From Roseiflexaceae bacterium UBA965 (GTDB lineage Bacteria > Chloroflexota > Chloroflexia > Chloroflexales > Roseiflexaceae): a stretch of DNA of 9,157 nucleotides. A model generated the notes under the pieces. It saw nothing but the letters and a program-made list of their open reading frames with translations. It was not told where the DNA came from and did no database searches. Both the position numbers and the translations under genes were made by a program. The stretch spans positions 1 through 9,157 of the forward strand of contig DBCF01000027.1 in the NCBI GenBank assembly GCA_002292925.1, in the 5' to 3' direction. How positions within the stretch are numbered: position 1 is the stretch's first letter; the number at the start of each line of letters is the position of its first letter. Below, one piece after another: positions 1 through 6,665 of the stretch.

Positions 1-169
1 GCCGACACCCTCAGAGACATTGACCGTGACCGTATCAAAAACGCCGTCGATGACCCGTAGTGCGACGTTTACGCCGACGTTTACCAACACGCGGACGTTT
101 ACGCGCACCAAGACACCGTCACGCACGATGACTCCGTCACGCACCAAATCACCGACGCGGACTCGTTAA
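1..169 (+). CDS. C-terminal end of an exported Thr/Pro/Arg-rich tail protein (5' truncated)
   Basis: The reading frame starting at base 2 stays open for 55 codons and stops at TAA 167-169. The translation is almost entirely Thr, Pro, Ser, Arg and Lys in a 'TRT'/'TPS' rhythm (e.g. TPSMTRSATFTPTFTNTRT). The same tail ends the large secreted protein at 703-4392, with 136 of 150 aligned bases identical over 1-150 versus 4206-4355. By inference the missing upstream part is a paralogue of that protein, with an exported, repeat-rich body. No LPXTG motif, membrane anchor or cysteine is visible. The tail may be a flexible, basic, cell-surface-interacting or sorting segment; its function is unknown. 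A terminator follows 13 bases after the stop, which supports this being a true gene end. The nature of the body is unseen. Confidence 0.8.
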   Translation, partial: PTPSETLTVTVSKTPSMTRSATFTPTFTNTRTFTRTKTPSRTMTPSRTKSPTRTR

Positions 170-182
170 CCTTGGATTCGGT

Positions 183-217
183 AATCCCCCTTTCTCAATT
201 TGAGGAAGGGGGATTTT
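183..217 (+). terminator. Intrinsic terminator of the upstream tail-protein gene
   Basis: Bases 183-196 pair with 202-215 in a 14-bp stem with one G-T wobble and a five-base loop, and TTTT (214-217) ends the structure. It sits directly after the stop at 167-169 and is rich in C/G pairs in the middle of the stem, as expected for a Rho-independent terminator. Confidence 0.85.
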
Positions 218-351
218 CATGAACAAAGACGAATGAATGAATGACAATTAGATGACATTTTTTTTGCAATAAACTGAGAAATATAATTAATAATTTCGTT
301 GATATGCTGCCTCCCATGTGATTTTTTATTATTTTTAATCATATATTAGAT

Positions 352-386
352 TGCACTGATATATTCACCTATATGGTGCATTTTTT
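352..386 (+). terminator. Weak hairpin plus T run in the AT-rich leader (possible terminator or attenuator)
   Basis: TGCAC (352-356) pairs with GTGCA (376-380), and ATATA (359-363) pairs with TATAT (370-374). A wobble and one bulged base lie between them and the loop is six bases. Six T residues (381-386) follow immediately. It could be a second terminator for the upstream gene or an attenuator if transcription of the secreted-protein gene starts further upstream. The AT-rich background makes chance pairing plausible. Confidence 0.3.
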
Positions 387-551
387 ATAAAAAAAAACTA
401 ATAAAAACAAATAAATTATGATAATAACGCATTATATTTAAAATAGTAGAGGAAAAAAATAGCTGAAAAATAAAACAACTCGAATAGTGAAATTTGTAGA
501 AAATTGCAATGTAGAGTATATTTTAATGTAAGTAAAATACATGTGTATAAG

Positions 552-557
552 TATAAT
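552..557 (+). promoter_or_regulatory. Candidate -10 hexamer (TATAAT) for the secreted-protein gene
   Basis: There is a perfect TATAAT with a second similar hexamer (TATAAG) overlapping upstream at 546-551. No good -35 sequence is found 16-18 bases upstream, and it is not an extended -10. If used, transcription would start near 564, giving a leader of about 140 bases that contains both mini-ORFs and the hairpin at 613-634. In such AT-rich DNA the match may be accidental; an equal hexamer is at 282-287. Confidence 0.3.
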
Positions 558-578
558 TTGTACACAAAGGAGATGGGG

Positions 579-602
579 ATGACGCTTTACAGATTCTGGT
601 AA
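579..602 (+). CDS. Seven-codon leader mini-ORF with strong ribosome-binding site
   Basis: ATG at 579 follows AAAGGAG (566-572) with a six-base spacer, which is a near-ideal initiation signal. The product would be MTLYRFW (stop TAA 600-602), or two residues longer if the in-frame ATG at 573 is used. A 9-bp hairpin follows at 613-634. The arrangement resembles a leader-peptide attenuator, but the peptide has no run of one amino acid that would suggest a specific amino-acid sensor. The Shine-Dalgarno could also be a relic or a chance purine run. Translation is unproven. Confidence 0.3.
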   Translation: MTLYRFW

Positions 603-612
603 ATCACTGACC

Positions 613-634
613 CGTACGCTGTAGCCAGCATACG
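613..634 (+). promoter_or_regulatory. Leader hairpin before the secreted-protein gene
   Basis: CGTACGCTG (613-621) pairs with CAGCATACG (626-634), leaving one C-A mismatch (617/630) and a TAGC loop. It lies between the first mini-ORF and the AGGAG at 651-655. There is no T run after it, so it is not a terminator on its own. It may influence ribosome access or mRNA stability. Confidence 0.4.
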
Positions 635-664
635 TTGAAACACATCTTTGAGGAGATTGCACAT

Positions 665-706
665 ATGAGAGTAGTCATGATTATGCCCATTATGGAGAAG
701 AAATGA
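665..706 (+). CDS. Thirteen-codon leader mini-ORF overlapping the main start (ATGA)
   Basis: ATG at 665 is preceded by AGGAG (651-655) at a nine-base spacing. It encodes MRVVMIMPIMEKK and stops at TGA 704-706. That stop overlaps the ATG at 703 of the secreted-protein gene in an ATGA junction, the classical geometry for translational coupling. The main gene has its own weaker signal inside the mini-ORF (GGAG 694-697, five bases from ATG 703 and eight from ATG 706). The mini-ORF may therefore load ribosomes for the large gene. The peptide is Met-rich and hydrophobic with a basic end, but is too short for a family call. Confidence 0.4.
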   Translation: MRVVMIMPIMEKK

Positions 707-3700
707 TGAGTCGATTACAAGTAGGGTTATTCGCAATTATGCTGTTGCTGTTGCACCAAATGGCATATGCACAACCGCGTGAAACTACCCCACAAACGGT
801 GCCACACAAGCAACAGGCGACGACAAATGCAATACGCAGTCCCCGTACTCCGTCGATTTTGCAGAATGGGAGTTTCGAAAATGGCTTAACGGGGTGGACG
901 GTCATCAATGGTAATGGGGTGACCGGTGATGTTACCTCCGCCACGAGTGATTTCATCGATTTGGGCGTCGACTCAATTGGTGGATGTGTCACACAAGATA
1001 CAACCGATTACACGAAATTTAATGGTGGTGGATCACGACCAAATAGTGACAATACGAGTATTAATGCCACGTATACAGGTAGTGTAGCAATTGCGACGAC
1101 TGCCAATGGTCTCGCACCTGCAGACGGGTCAAACGTGGTGTTTATGCAACTCGGTAGTGGAACACGAACCGCGCCGTATCACGTGTTGCATGGCCCAGCC
1201 ATATTTAGTGATTTATTTGATGCTACGGCTGGCCAAGTAGTCAATCTGCAGTGGTATTCGACTGCCGGTGGTGATGATTTCGCCGTCTTGGGGTATTTGG
1301 TTGATACCACCACCTGCACCCAAACCGAAGTGGTCGACGAAACTGGTTATTCGGTGACTGGCTGGCAGTTTGTGTCGATGACGATTCCTGCTACTAGTAG
1401 TGCGTATCGATTTGTATTTGTCAATGGTACGCACGATGCGTCAGGTGGTCAGTATTCGGGGGCATCGTTCTGGGTTGATAATATTTCGGTGGGTAATCCA
1501 CAAACGGTCACCTTTGATTTAACGGGAACCACGGCGAATTATTATACAGGAGCAATTACGGCCCCCTTTACATTGCCGGGTACGGCCACATCGGGGTTAC
1601 CTGTGAGTTATACCTCGTCAACTCCTTCTAAGTGTACGGTAAGTGGTACGACAGTGACGATTGTCGGTGCCGGGGTATGTACGATTACGGCAGCGCAAGG
1701 TGGTGGGCTTGATGCCAATGGCGATGTATGGGCAACCGCATTACCAGTGACATCATCATTTACGATTACGAATTATCGTCCACAAACCATTACGTTTGCG
1801 GCTCCTACCGCAAAGCTTATGACTGACGCTGATTTTGCACCAGGGGCGACGGCATCATCGAGTTTAGCGGTGACATATACGTCAAGTACGCCGCTGGTCT
1901 GTACGATTGTCTCAAATAAAGTCCATATGGTGGGACCTGGTACCTGTACCGTGACTGCCGATCAAGCAGGTAATGGGACGTATGTTGCCGCACCGAGTGT
2001 TACGCAGAGTTTTACGGTCAAAAATCCGCAAACAGTGACATTCCCTGCTATTGCTGATCAAAATGAGGGGGTAACCTCTATTTCGTTGGCGGCGATAGCA
2101 GATTCAGGGTTACCGGTAACGTATACGTCAACCACCCCATCGATTTGTACCGTGAGTGGCAGTACGGTGACGGTGCTGGCAGCCGGGAATTGTTCAATCA
2201 AGGCGTCGCAAGCTGGTGATAGCGCGTATGCACCAGCAACTGATGTCACCAATACCTTCAAAATCAAGCCGGCGCAGACGATTACCTATACAGCGCCGAC
2301 TGATCGTGGCAAAACAGACCCTGATTTTGATCCTGCGGCTACTGCGTCGTCGGGGTTGTTTGTGGAGTATACATCGACTACACCGGCGGTTTGTACGATT
2401 GTGCTAAACAAGATTCACATGGTTGGCCCTGGCACCTGTACGACGACTGCCTCACAACCGGGTGACACAAACAATGCGCCGGCTCCCGATGTGACACGCA
2501 GTTTTGTCGTCAAAGACACCCAAACAATTACCTTCCCGACTATTGCTGATATCGGTGTTGCATCAGCGCCATTTAGTGTGGCTGCCACGACTTCATCTGG
2601 TCTGACCATTGCGTATACATCAACGACTCCATCGGTCTGTATGATTAATAACGGGACTGTGATTGTGCTAGGGCCAGGAGATTGTTCGATTAAGGCATCA
2701 CAATCGGGGAATGGTAGTTTTGTTGCTGCCCCTGATGTGATTCGTACCTTCAAAATCAAGGCAGCCCAAACCATTACGTTTGGCGCATTGAGTGACCTAC
2801 TCTATACCGAACCTGACTTTGATCCTAGTGCGACGGCCTCATCGACCTTACCGGTAACATACACCACAAGTACGCCGGCGGTCTGTACGATTGTGGCAAA
2901 CAAAGTGCATATGGTTGCTCCAGGGACGTGTACGGTGACGGCCAATCAAATCGGTGGGGTGAGCGGTGGTTTGACCTATGACCCAGCGCCCCCCGTGAGT
3001 CAAACATTTACGGCGAAGCCGGCACCACAGAGCATTACCTTTGCTGCAATTCCCAACAAAAGTATTTATGATGGGAGTTTCTTGGTGAGTGCCACGGCAT
3101 CTTCGGGACTCCCGGTCTCGCTTGTCTCAACGACACCGGCGTTTTGTACGGTGTCAGGGTCACGGGTGATGATTATCAAAGGCGGTGGTTTTTGTAAAAT
3201 CGTGGCACGCCAAGGCGGTGGCTCGATTGGTGGCAGTACATTTGAGGCAGCCACCGATGTGACGCGTGAATTTGTGATTTCAGATGCGACGCGCACACCC
3301 ACTGCCTCGGTAACACGGACGGCGACCCCGACCGCCGCATTGACAGACCTCAAGAAAGCGGCAATTGGGAATGCCTATGTATTGGCATTGTTGCAAGATA
3401 ACACAATTATATCGTGGGGCAAGAACGATCGTCGTCAGTCTACGATCCCAATCGCATTGCGCGATAAAGTATTTCGTGACGTTGCGGCAAGCATTGGTAC
3501 GGCATATGCATTAGATATGGATGGCAATGTCTATGCTTGGGGAGAGAACCTCTATACCGAAGGGGATGTGCCTATTGTCGCCCAAACTGGTGTCAAGGCG
3601 ATTGCTGCAGGTGCCCGGTTTGCCTTTGCAATTCTCAGTGATGATACCGTGGTGGCATGGGGGCGCAATGAATTTGGTCAGACACGCGTCCCGGTGGGGT

Positions 3701-4392
3701 TACAAGATGTGATTGAGGTTGATGGTGGTGATCGACATGCCGTGGCCTTGACCCGCGATGGTTCAGTGGTGGCATGGGGTGACAATGCCAAGGGTCAAAG
3801 CAGAGTCCCGGTGGGCTTGACGGACGTGATTCATGTGAGTGCTGGTCAAGACCACACCTTGGCACTGCTAAATACGGGACGTGTGATTGGGTGGGGCAGT
3901 AACGCCAAGGGACAGATCAAAATTCCGATAGAGGCTGTCGACATTGTCGCAATTGCCGCAGGGCGAGAGTGTTCGATCGCACTGAAATCCGACGGTACGA
4001 TGGTGACATGGGGTGACAGCACGTATCTGCGATTCCCGCCACTCAATGGAAAAGCAGTGGTCGCCGTTGATTCGGCCAATCAAAATTCGATTATCGGTGT
4101 CCGTGGTGGTGGAGTATTTATCGCAGGCATTCGCAATGTCCATGATATGTATACGTCACCGACTTCTACCCGTACACCGCTCATTACATTGACGGCATCG
4201 TTGACGCCGACACCCTCAGAGACATTGACTATGACCGTATCAAAAACGCCATCAATGACCCGTAGTATGACGTTTACGCCGACGTTTACCAATACGCGGA
4301 CGTTAACGCGCACCAAGACTGCGACGCGCACGATGACACCGACACGCACCAAATCGCCGTCACGCACCAAATCACCGACACGCACGCCGTAG
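703..4392 (+). CDS. Secreted multidomain protein: CBM-like domain, seven Ig-like repeats, RCC1 propeller, Thr-rich tail
   Basis: This is a 1229-residue exported protein, probably at the cell surface. Residues 1-23 form a Sec signal peptide (basic start, hydrophobic core LFAIMLLLL, cleavage after AYA). Residues 52-263 resemble a jelly-roll carbohydrate-binding-like domain (NGSFENGLTGW at its start, FWVDNISV at its end; Cys95 and Cys205 may pair). Residues 267-860 hold seven Ig-like repeats, each with two cysteines. A Thr/Pro linker (about 861-883) precedes an RCC1-type beta-propeller (about 884-1142; Trp-Gly at 905, 946, 986, 1025, 1064 and 1103). Residues 1151-1229 are a basic Thr/Pro/Ser/Arg tail shared with the upstream gene. 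No catalytic motif was found. The architecture suggests adhesion, matrix or glycan/protein binding. Met2 (base 706) is an equally good start, as it is eight bases from GGAG 694-697. A perfect hairpin terminator follows the stop. Confidence 0.92.
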   Translation: MMSRLQVGLFAIMLLLLHQMAYAQPRETTPQTVPHKQQATTNAIRSPRTPSILQNGSFENGLTGWTVINGNGVTGDVTSATSDFIDLGVDSIGGCVTQDTTDYTKFNGGGSRPNSDNTSINATYTGSVAIATTANGLAPADGSNVVFMQLGSGTRTAPYHVLHGPAIFSDLFDATAGQVVNLQWYSTAGGDDFAVLGYLVDTTTCTQTEVVDETGYSVTGWQFVSMTIPATSSAYRFVFVNGTHDASGGQYSGASFWVDNISVGNPQTVTFDLTGTTANYYTGAITAPFTLPGTATSGLPVSYTSSTPSKCTVSGTTVTIVGAGVCTITAAQGGGLDANGDVWATALPVTSSFTITNYRPQTITFAAPTAKLMTDADFAPGATASSSLAVTYTSSTPLVCTIVSNKVHMVGPGTCTVTADQAGNGTYVAAPSVTQSFTVKNPQTVTFPAIADQNEGVTSISLAAIADSGLPVTYTSTTPSICTVSGSTVTVLAAGNCSIKASQAGDSAYAPATDVTNTFKIKPAQTITYTAPTDRGKTDPDFDPAATASSGLFVEYTSTTPAVCTIVLNKIHMVGPGTCTTTASQPGDTNNAPAPDVTRSFVVKDTQTITFPTIADIGVASAPFSVAATTSSGLTIAYTSTTPSVCMINNGTVIVLGPGDCSIKASQSGNGSFVAAPDVIRTFKIKAAQTITFGALSDLLYTEPDFDPSATASSTLPVTYTTSTPAVCTIVANKVHMVAPGTCTVTANQIGGVSGGLTYDPAPPVSQTFTAKPAPQSITFAAIPNKSIYDGSFLVSATASSGLPVSLVSTTPAFCTVSGSRVMIIKGGGFCKIVARQGGGSIGGSTFEAATDVTREFVISDATRTPTASVTRTATPTAALTDLKKAAIGNAYVLALLQDNTIISWGKNDRRQSTIPIALRDKVFRDVAASIGTAYALDMDGNVYAWGENLYTEGDVPIVAQTGVKAIAAGARFAFAILSDDTVVAWGRNEFGQTRVPVGLQDVIEVDGGDRHAVALTRDGSVVAWGDNAKGQSRVPVGLTDVIHVSAGQDHTLALLNTGRVIGWGSNAKGQIKIPIEAVDIVAIAAGRECSIALKSDGTMVTWGDSTYLRFPPLNGKAVVAVDSANQNSIIGVRGGGVFIAGIRNVHDMYTSPTSTRTPLITLTASLTPTPSETLTMTVSKTPSMTRSMTFTPTFTNTRTLTRTKTATRTMTPTRTKSPSRTKSPTRTP
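1501..3282 (+). repeat. Seven tandem Ig-like repeats inside the secreted protein
   Basis: Repeat starts (the QT/QS of 'Q(T/S)(I/V)TF') are at residues 267, 361, 443, 525, 607, 689 and 776, giving lengths of 94, 82, 82, 82, 82, 87 and about 85. Each unit reads roughly QTITF...ATASSGLPVTYTSTTP.VCTV....V..(V/L)G.G.C.I.A.Q.G...Y..A..V...F.(V/I)K. The two cysteines (VCT and TCT/NCS/DCS positions) recur in all seven, suggesting one disulfide per domain. Such units are known from many large bacterial surface proteins and are thought to act as stalks. Repeats 2, 4 and 6 share 'DFxPxATASS' and 'NKVHMVGPGTC', while 3 and 5 share 'CSIKASQxG' and 'TFKIK'. A two-domain unit of 164 residues was therefore duplicated. 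Confidence 0.88.
3352..4128 (+). repeat. RCC1-type beta-propeller repeats (six clear, one degenerate)
   Basis: Units of 39-41 residues follow the pattern AxxAGxxHxxAL(x)DGxVxAWGxNxxGQ(x)xVPxGLxDV. The Trp-Gly pair recurs at 905, 946, 986, 1025, 1064 and 1103. A seventh unit (about 1118-1142) keeps the first strands but reads FIAG where WG is expected. Seven units fit the seven-bladed RCC1 fold; these blades are shorter than the roughly 50-residue blades of eukaryotic RCC1, as is usual in bacterial members. Propellers of this type bind proteins or carbohydrates; the ligand here is unknown. Confidence 0.85.
4206..4389 (+). repeat. Tail-coding direct repeat, second copy of bases 1-166
   Basis: Bases 4206-4355 align without gaps to 1-150 with 14 mismatches (136/150 identical). 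After that, this copy carries one extra 18-bp unit: GCACCAAATC occurs at 4346-4355 and again at 4364-4373, adding six codons to the tail. Both copies are in frame and end at their stop codons within a few codons of the repeat, so the repeat is the conserved C-terminal module of a protein family. Confidence 0.85.
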
Positions 4393-4405
4393 CGCGCATA
4401 GATTG

Positions 4406-4442
4406 AAGCCCCTCTTCCAGCATACTGGAAGAGGGGCTTTTT
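4406..4442 (+). terminator. Intrinsic terminator between convergent genes
   Basis: A perfect 15-bp stem (4406-4420 with 4425-4439) with a CATA loop is followed by a T run (4438-4442). It lies 14 bases after the stop of the secreted-protein gene and 26 bases beyond the stop of the convergent aldolase gene. The T run favours the + direction. On the - strand the stem is followed by only two T residues, so it may stop that operon less efficiently; no other terminator for the operon is visible. Confidence 0.9.
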
Positions 4443-4467
4443 GATGAGAAAGAGATTGGCTAGATGA

Positions 4468-5235
4468 TTAGCGCAATCCTGCCAACATGGCTTTGGCGCC
4501 GTGTTGCAAAAAACGTAAATCACTGCCACACAGCATCATATTCATCCCTTTGGTATGCCAACCTTTGAGAATGGTAGGGTCGCTGGCGTGGGTACCCGTC
4601 GTCACGCCATGACGTTGGCCTGCTGCCACCACTTGATCCATCGCCGCAATGACAATCGGGTCAGTGGTGCTGGGAGCCCCCAACGCGATGGCCAAATCAT
4701 AGGGGCCAACCAACAGCACATCGACACCGGGCACACTGGCGATGGCATCGAGGTTGGATATGGCTTGGGCTCGTTCGATTTGGATGATGACTAGGGTTTC
4801 GTTGTTCATGTGGCTGATGAGCTCACGCGGGGGTACTTCGTGATAGTCGGTAGCACCCCGTACTGATGCTGCGCCGCGATCACCACGCGGTGGGTATTTG
4901 ATGTGGCGGATGGCTTCTTCGACTTGGGCGGCGGTATCGATACGAGGAATCATCACCCCTTGGGCGCCAGCATCAAGCAAGCGGGCGATGTCACCATAGC
5001 GCAAATCAGGAACGCGCACGATGGGAGTAATTCCACACAGCCGGGTCGTGCCGATTAAATCGGCCACCATCGGCAGGTCATAGACGCCATGTTCGAGGTC
5101 AAAAAAGATACTATCAAAGCCGGCATCTGCTAGCAGATGGACATAGGCTGGCGCGCGCATATCCATGGCGAGGGTGCCCGTCACCATTGCGCCAGTGGCG
5201 ATTTTGGCTTTGAGTGCGTTGTGTGCAAGGGTCAT
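4468..5235 (-). CDS. HpcH/HpaI-family aldolase (class II, pyruvate-type)
   Basis: A 255-residue cytoplasmic lyase of the HpcH/HpaI (2,4-dihydroxyhept-2-ene-1,7-dioate aldolase / 2-keto-3-deoxy-L-rhamnonate aldolase) family. Members cleave a 2-keto-4-hydroxy acid to pyruvate plus an aldehyde with a divalent metal. Visible key residues are His49 in DLEHG (general base), Arg74 in VRVP (pyruvate carboxylate), Gln152 and Glu154 in IQIE, and Asp180 in GPYDLAIALG (the two metal ligands). Their spacing nearly matches E. coli HpaI (His45, Arg70, Glu149, Asp175). Length is normal for the family. The start at 5235 is chosen because the conserved fold begins just after it, AAGAAAGG lies eight bases upstream, and it overlaps the preceding stop in ATGA. 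As last gene of the operon it probably performs the final C-C cleavage; the natural substrate is unknown. Citrate-lyase beta-subunit-like activity is less likely. Confidence 0.9.
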   Translation of the reverse strand: MTLAHNALKAKIATGAMVTGTLAMDMRAPAYVHLLADAGFDSIFFDLEHGVYDLPMVADLIGTTRLCGITPIVRVPDLRYGDIARLLDAGAQGVMIPRIDTAAQVEEAIRHIKYPPRGDRGAASVRGATDYHEVPPRELISHMNNETLVIIQIERAQAISNLDAIASVPGVDVLLVGPYDLAIALGAPSTTDPIVIAAMDQVVAAGQRHGVTTGTHASDPTILKGWHTKGMNMMLCGSDLRFLQHGAKAMLAGLR

Positions 5236-6635
5236 CGAAATGGCCTTTCTTGATTGAGGGGCGTAGGGGCGACAAACCGGCCCCAACCGGGTTGCCCGAT
5301 GACTTGGCCATTGTGACTGACCTGTTGGCCCCGCACAAAGGTACTAACGACGGCGCCGCGGGTTTGGCGACCATGCCAGAGCCGGGCGGTGACGCGTGAC
5401 TTACTTTCCCACGTGTTTGTATCGATGCGGCCCTCAGCGGCAAGGTCTACCAACATAAAGTCGGCGTCGGCGCCCACGGCGATAACCCCTTTGCGGCCGG
5501 CCATCCCAAAAATAGCGGCGCTGTTGGTACTGAGCAGTGCCACCATGCGCTCGAGAGTAATCCGGCCGTAGGCCACGGCAGTGAGCATTAGCGGCACGAG
5601 GATTTCGATGCCAGGGGCGCCTGGAGGCGCCGCCCACATGTTATCCCAGCCCGGTTCTTTTTCGCTAGCCAAAAAGGGTGAATGATCGGTGCCAATGATA
5701 TCGATTTCACCACGGGCTACCCGCTCCCACATCGCTTCGACGAGGAATTCATCGCGGACGGGCGGGTTGGTTTTGGCATAGGGGCCGTAGGTCGCCAAAT
5801 CAGCATCAGTCAAAAACAAGTAGGGCGGGCAGGTTTCGCAGGTGACTTTGATGCCCGCTGCTCGTGCCTGGGTAATCAAATCGACAGAGTAGGGGCTCGA
5901 CACGTGCACCACATGCAACCAGGCGTTGGCGGCGCGGGCCAGGGCGATAGATTGGGCCACACAGGCTTCTTCGACCACGGGGGGGCGGGCACGACCGTGA
6001 CTGGTGGGACCGTTGTCGCCGGCAGCTTTGAGGTGGGTGGCGAGTACGGCCAAAATATATTCGTCTTCGGCGTGAATCGCCGCCGGGCGGCCGGTTTTGG
6101 CGGTGACTTGGAGTACTCGATAAAACTCACCGGGGTCGGGGCAACAGAGCCCAATGAATTCTTTTTCGCGCCCGGCAGGGACGGCGGTACGGAAGGTTTT
6201 GAACGAAATAATCCCCGCATTGGCTAAGGCCGGCAATTCGGCGATGTTGTCGGCGGCAGCCCCACCATACAACGCAAAGTCAACGTAGGCCTTGGGTTGG
6301 ACGGTGCTGATGCGGTCTACTAAGGTTTGGGCATTGTGGACTGACGGGCTGGCGATAGGCATCTCGCAAATCATGGTGATGCCTGATACGGCCGCGGCGC
6401 GGGTGGCAGTGGCAAAGTCTTCGCGTTCGAGGCGCCCGGGGTCGCGCACATGCAGGTGGCTGTCGATGGCGCCCGGCAATAAATAGAGCCCGGCGGCATC
6501 GACAGTGGTATGGGCCGGAGCAAAGTCGGCGCTCTGCCCCAACGCTACGATGCGGCCATCACGGACGGCTACATCGAGTTGGTGACGGCCATCGGCATTG
6601 ACAACGGTGGCATTGCGGATGATGAGGTCTAGCAT
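5232..6635 (-). CDS. Dihydroorotase/allantoinase/hydantoinase-class cyclic amidohydrolase
   Basis: A 467-residue metal-dependent hydrolase of the amidohydrolase superfamily, opening a cyclic amide or ureide ring. The full binuclear metal set is present: His60 and His62 in DSHLHVRDPG, Lys146 in SFKTF (the carboxylated bridging Lys), His188 in AIHAED, His244 in HVVHVSS and Asp317 in GTDHSP. The N-terminal composite beta domain (IIRNATVVNADG, IVALG) and C-terminal return (GADADFMLVDL, TFVRGQQV) are typical. Length and the EDFATATRAAAVSGIT and ETCPPYLFL segments fit allantoinase/hydantoinase better than short dihydroorotases; the substrate is not certain. Biosynthetic PyrC is unlikely given the catabolic neighbours. 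The start at 6635 has only a weak ribosome site (GAGAA 6647-6643). The upstream gap holds interleaved inverted repeats, so this gene may be separately regulated. The stop TGA overlaps the aldolase start by four bases. Confidence 0.88.
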   Translation of the reverse strand: MLDLIIRNATVVNADGRHQLDVAVRDGRIVALGQSADFAPAHTTVDAAGLYLLPGAIDSHLHVRDPGRLEREDFATATRAAAVSGITMICEMPIASPSVHNAQTLVDRISTVQPKAYVDFALYGGAAADNIAELPALANAGIISFKTFRTAVPAGREKEFIGLCCPDPGEFYRVLQVTAKTGRPAAIHAEDEYILAVLATHLKAAGDNGPTSHGRARPPVVEEACVAQSIALARAANAWLHVVHVSSPYSVDLITQARAAGIKVTCETCPPYLFLTDADLATYGPYAKTNPPVRDEFLVEAMWERVARGEIDIIGTDHSPFLASEKEPGWDNMWAAPPGAPGIEILVPLMLTAVAYGRITLERMVALLSTNSAAIFGMAGRKGVIAVGADADFMLVDLAAEGRIDTNTWESKSRVTARLWHGRQTRGAVVSTFVRGQQVSHNGQVIGQPGWGRFVAPTPLNQERPFR

Positions 6636-6665
6636 AATTGTTTTCTCGCAGTGTAGACAATAATT

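Larger units (their letters stand above)
218..560. other. Long AT-rich intergenic region without a gene
   Basis: This stretch is dominated by A/T runs, for example poly-A at 388-396 and T runs at 257-265, 322-327 and 381-386. It contrasts sharply with the coding DNA on both sides. No convincing ORF was found on either strand. Two perfect TATAAT hexamers (282-287, 552-557) and one weak hairpin with a T run (352-386) lie in it. The likely role is the promoter/leader region of the large secreted-protein gene; an unusually AT-rich block may also be bent DNA or bound by nucleoid proteins. That last point is inference. Confidence 0.6.

Noticed and set aside
282..287. TATAAT as a promoter of the secreted-protein gene
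   Set aside because: The best TTGCAA (264-269) is only 12 bases away, the DNA is nearly all A/T, and a 410-base leader would then include the weak terminator at 352-386. It is kept only as an alternative.
438..662. 74-codon - strand ORF in the intergenic region
   Set aside because: No ribosome site or family resemblance was seen, and it runs into low-complexity AT-rich DNA; the + strand leader elements explain the region better.
4338..4389. Short spaced repeats in the tail resembling a CRISPR or VNTR locus
   Set aside because: They are in-frame coding repeats of 18 bp with no spacers of constant length.
4080..4529. 149-codon - strand ORF rich in Val/Arg (VRVNVRVLVNVGVNV)
   Set aside because: It is the antisense shadow of the Thr-rich tail and crosses a strong terminator; the repeated Val/Arg pattern is simply the reverse complement of ACG-rich codons.
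5682..6227. 181-codon + strand ORF opposite the amidohydrolase gene
   Set aside because: Gly/Val-rich shadow of a gene whose catalytic residues are all present on the other strand.
5232..6635. Biosynthetic dihydroorotase (pyrC)
   Set aside because: Metal ligands are shared across the class, but no pyrimidine genes are adjacent and the neighbours are catabolic; length and motifs lean to allantoinase/hydantoinase.
6636..6660. ATTGT...ACAAT inverted repeat before the amidohydrolase start
   Set aside because: Only five base pairs in an AT-rich spacer, likely by chance.
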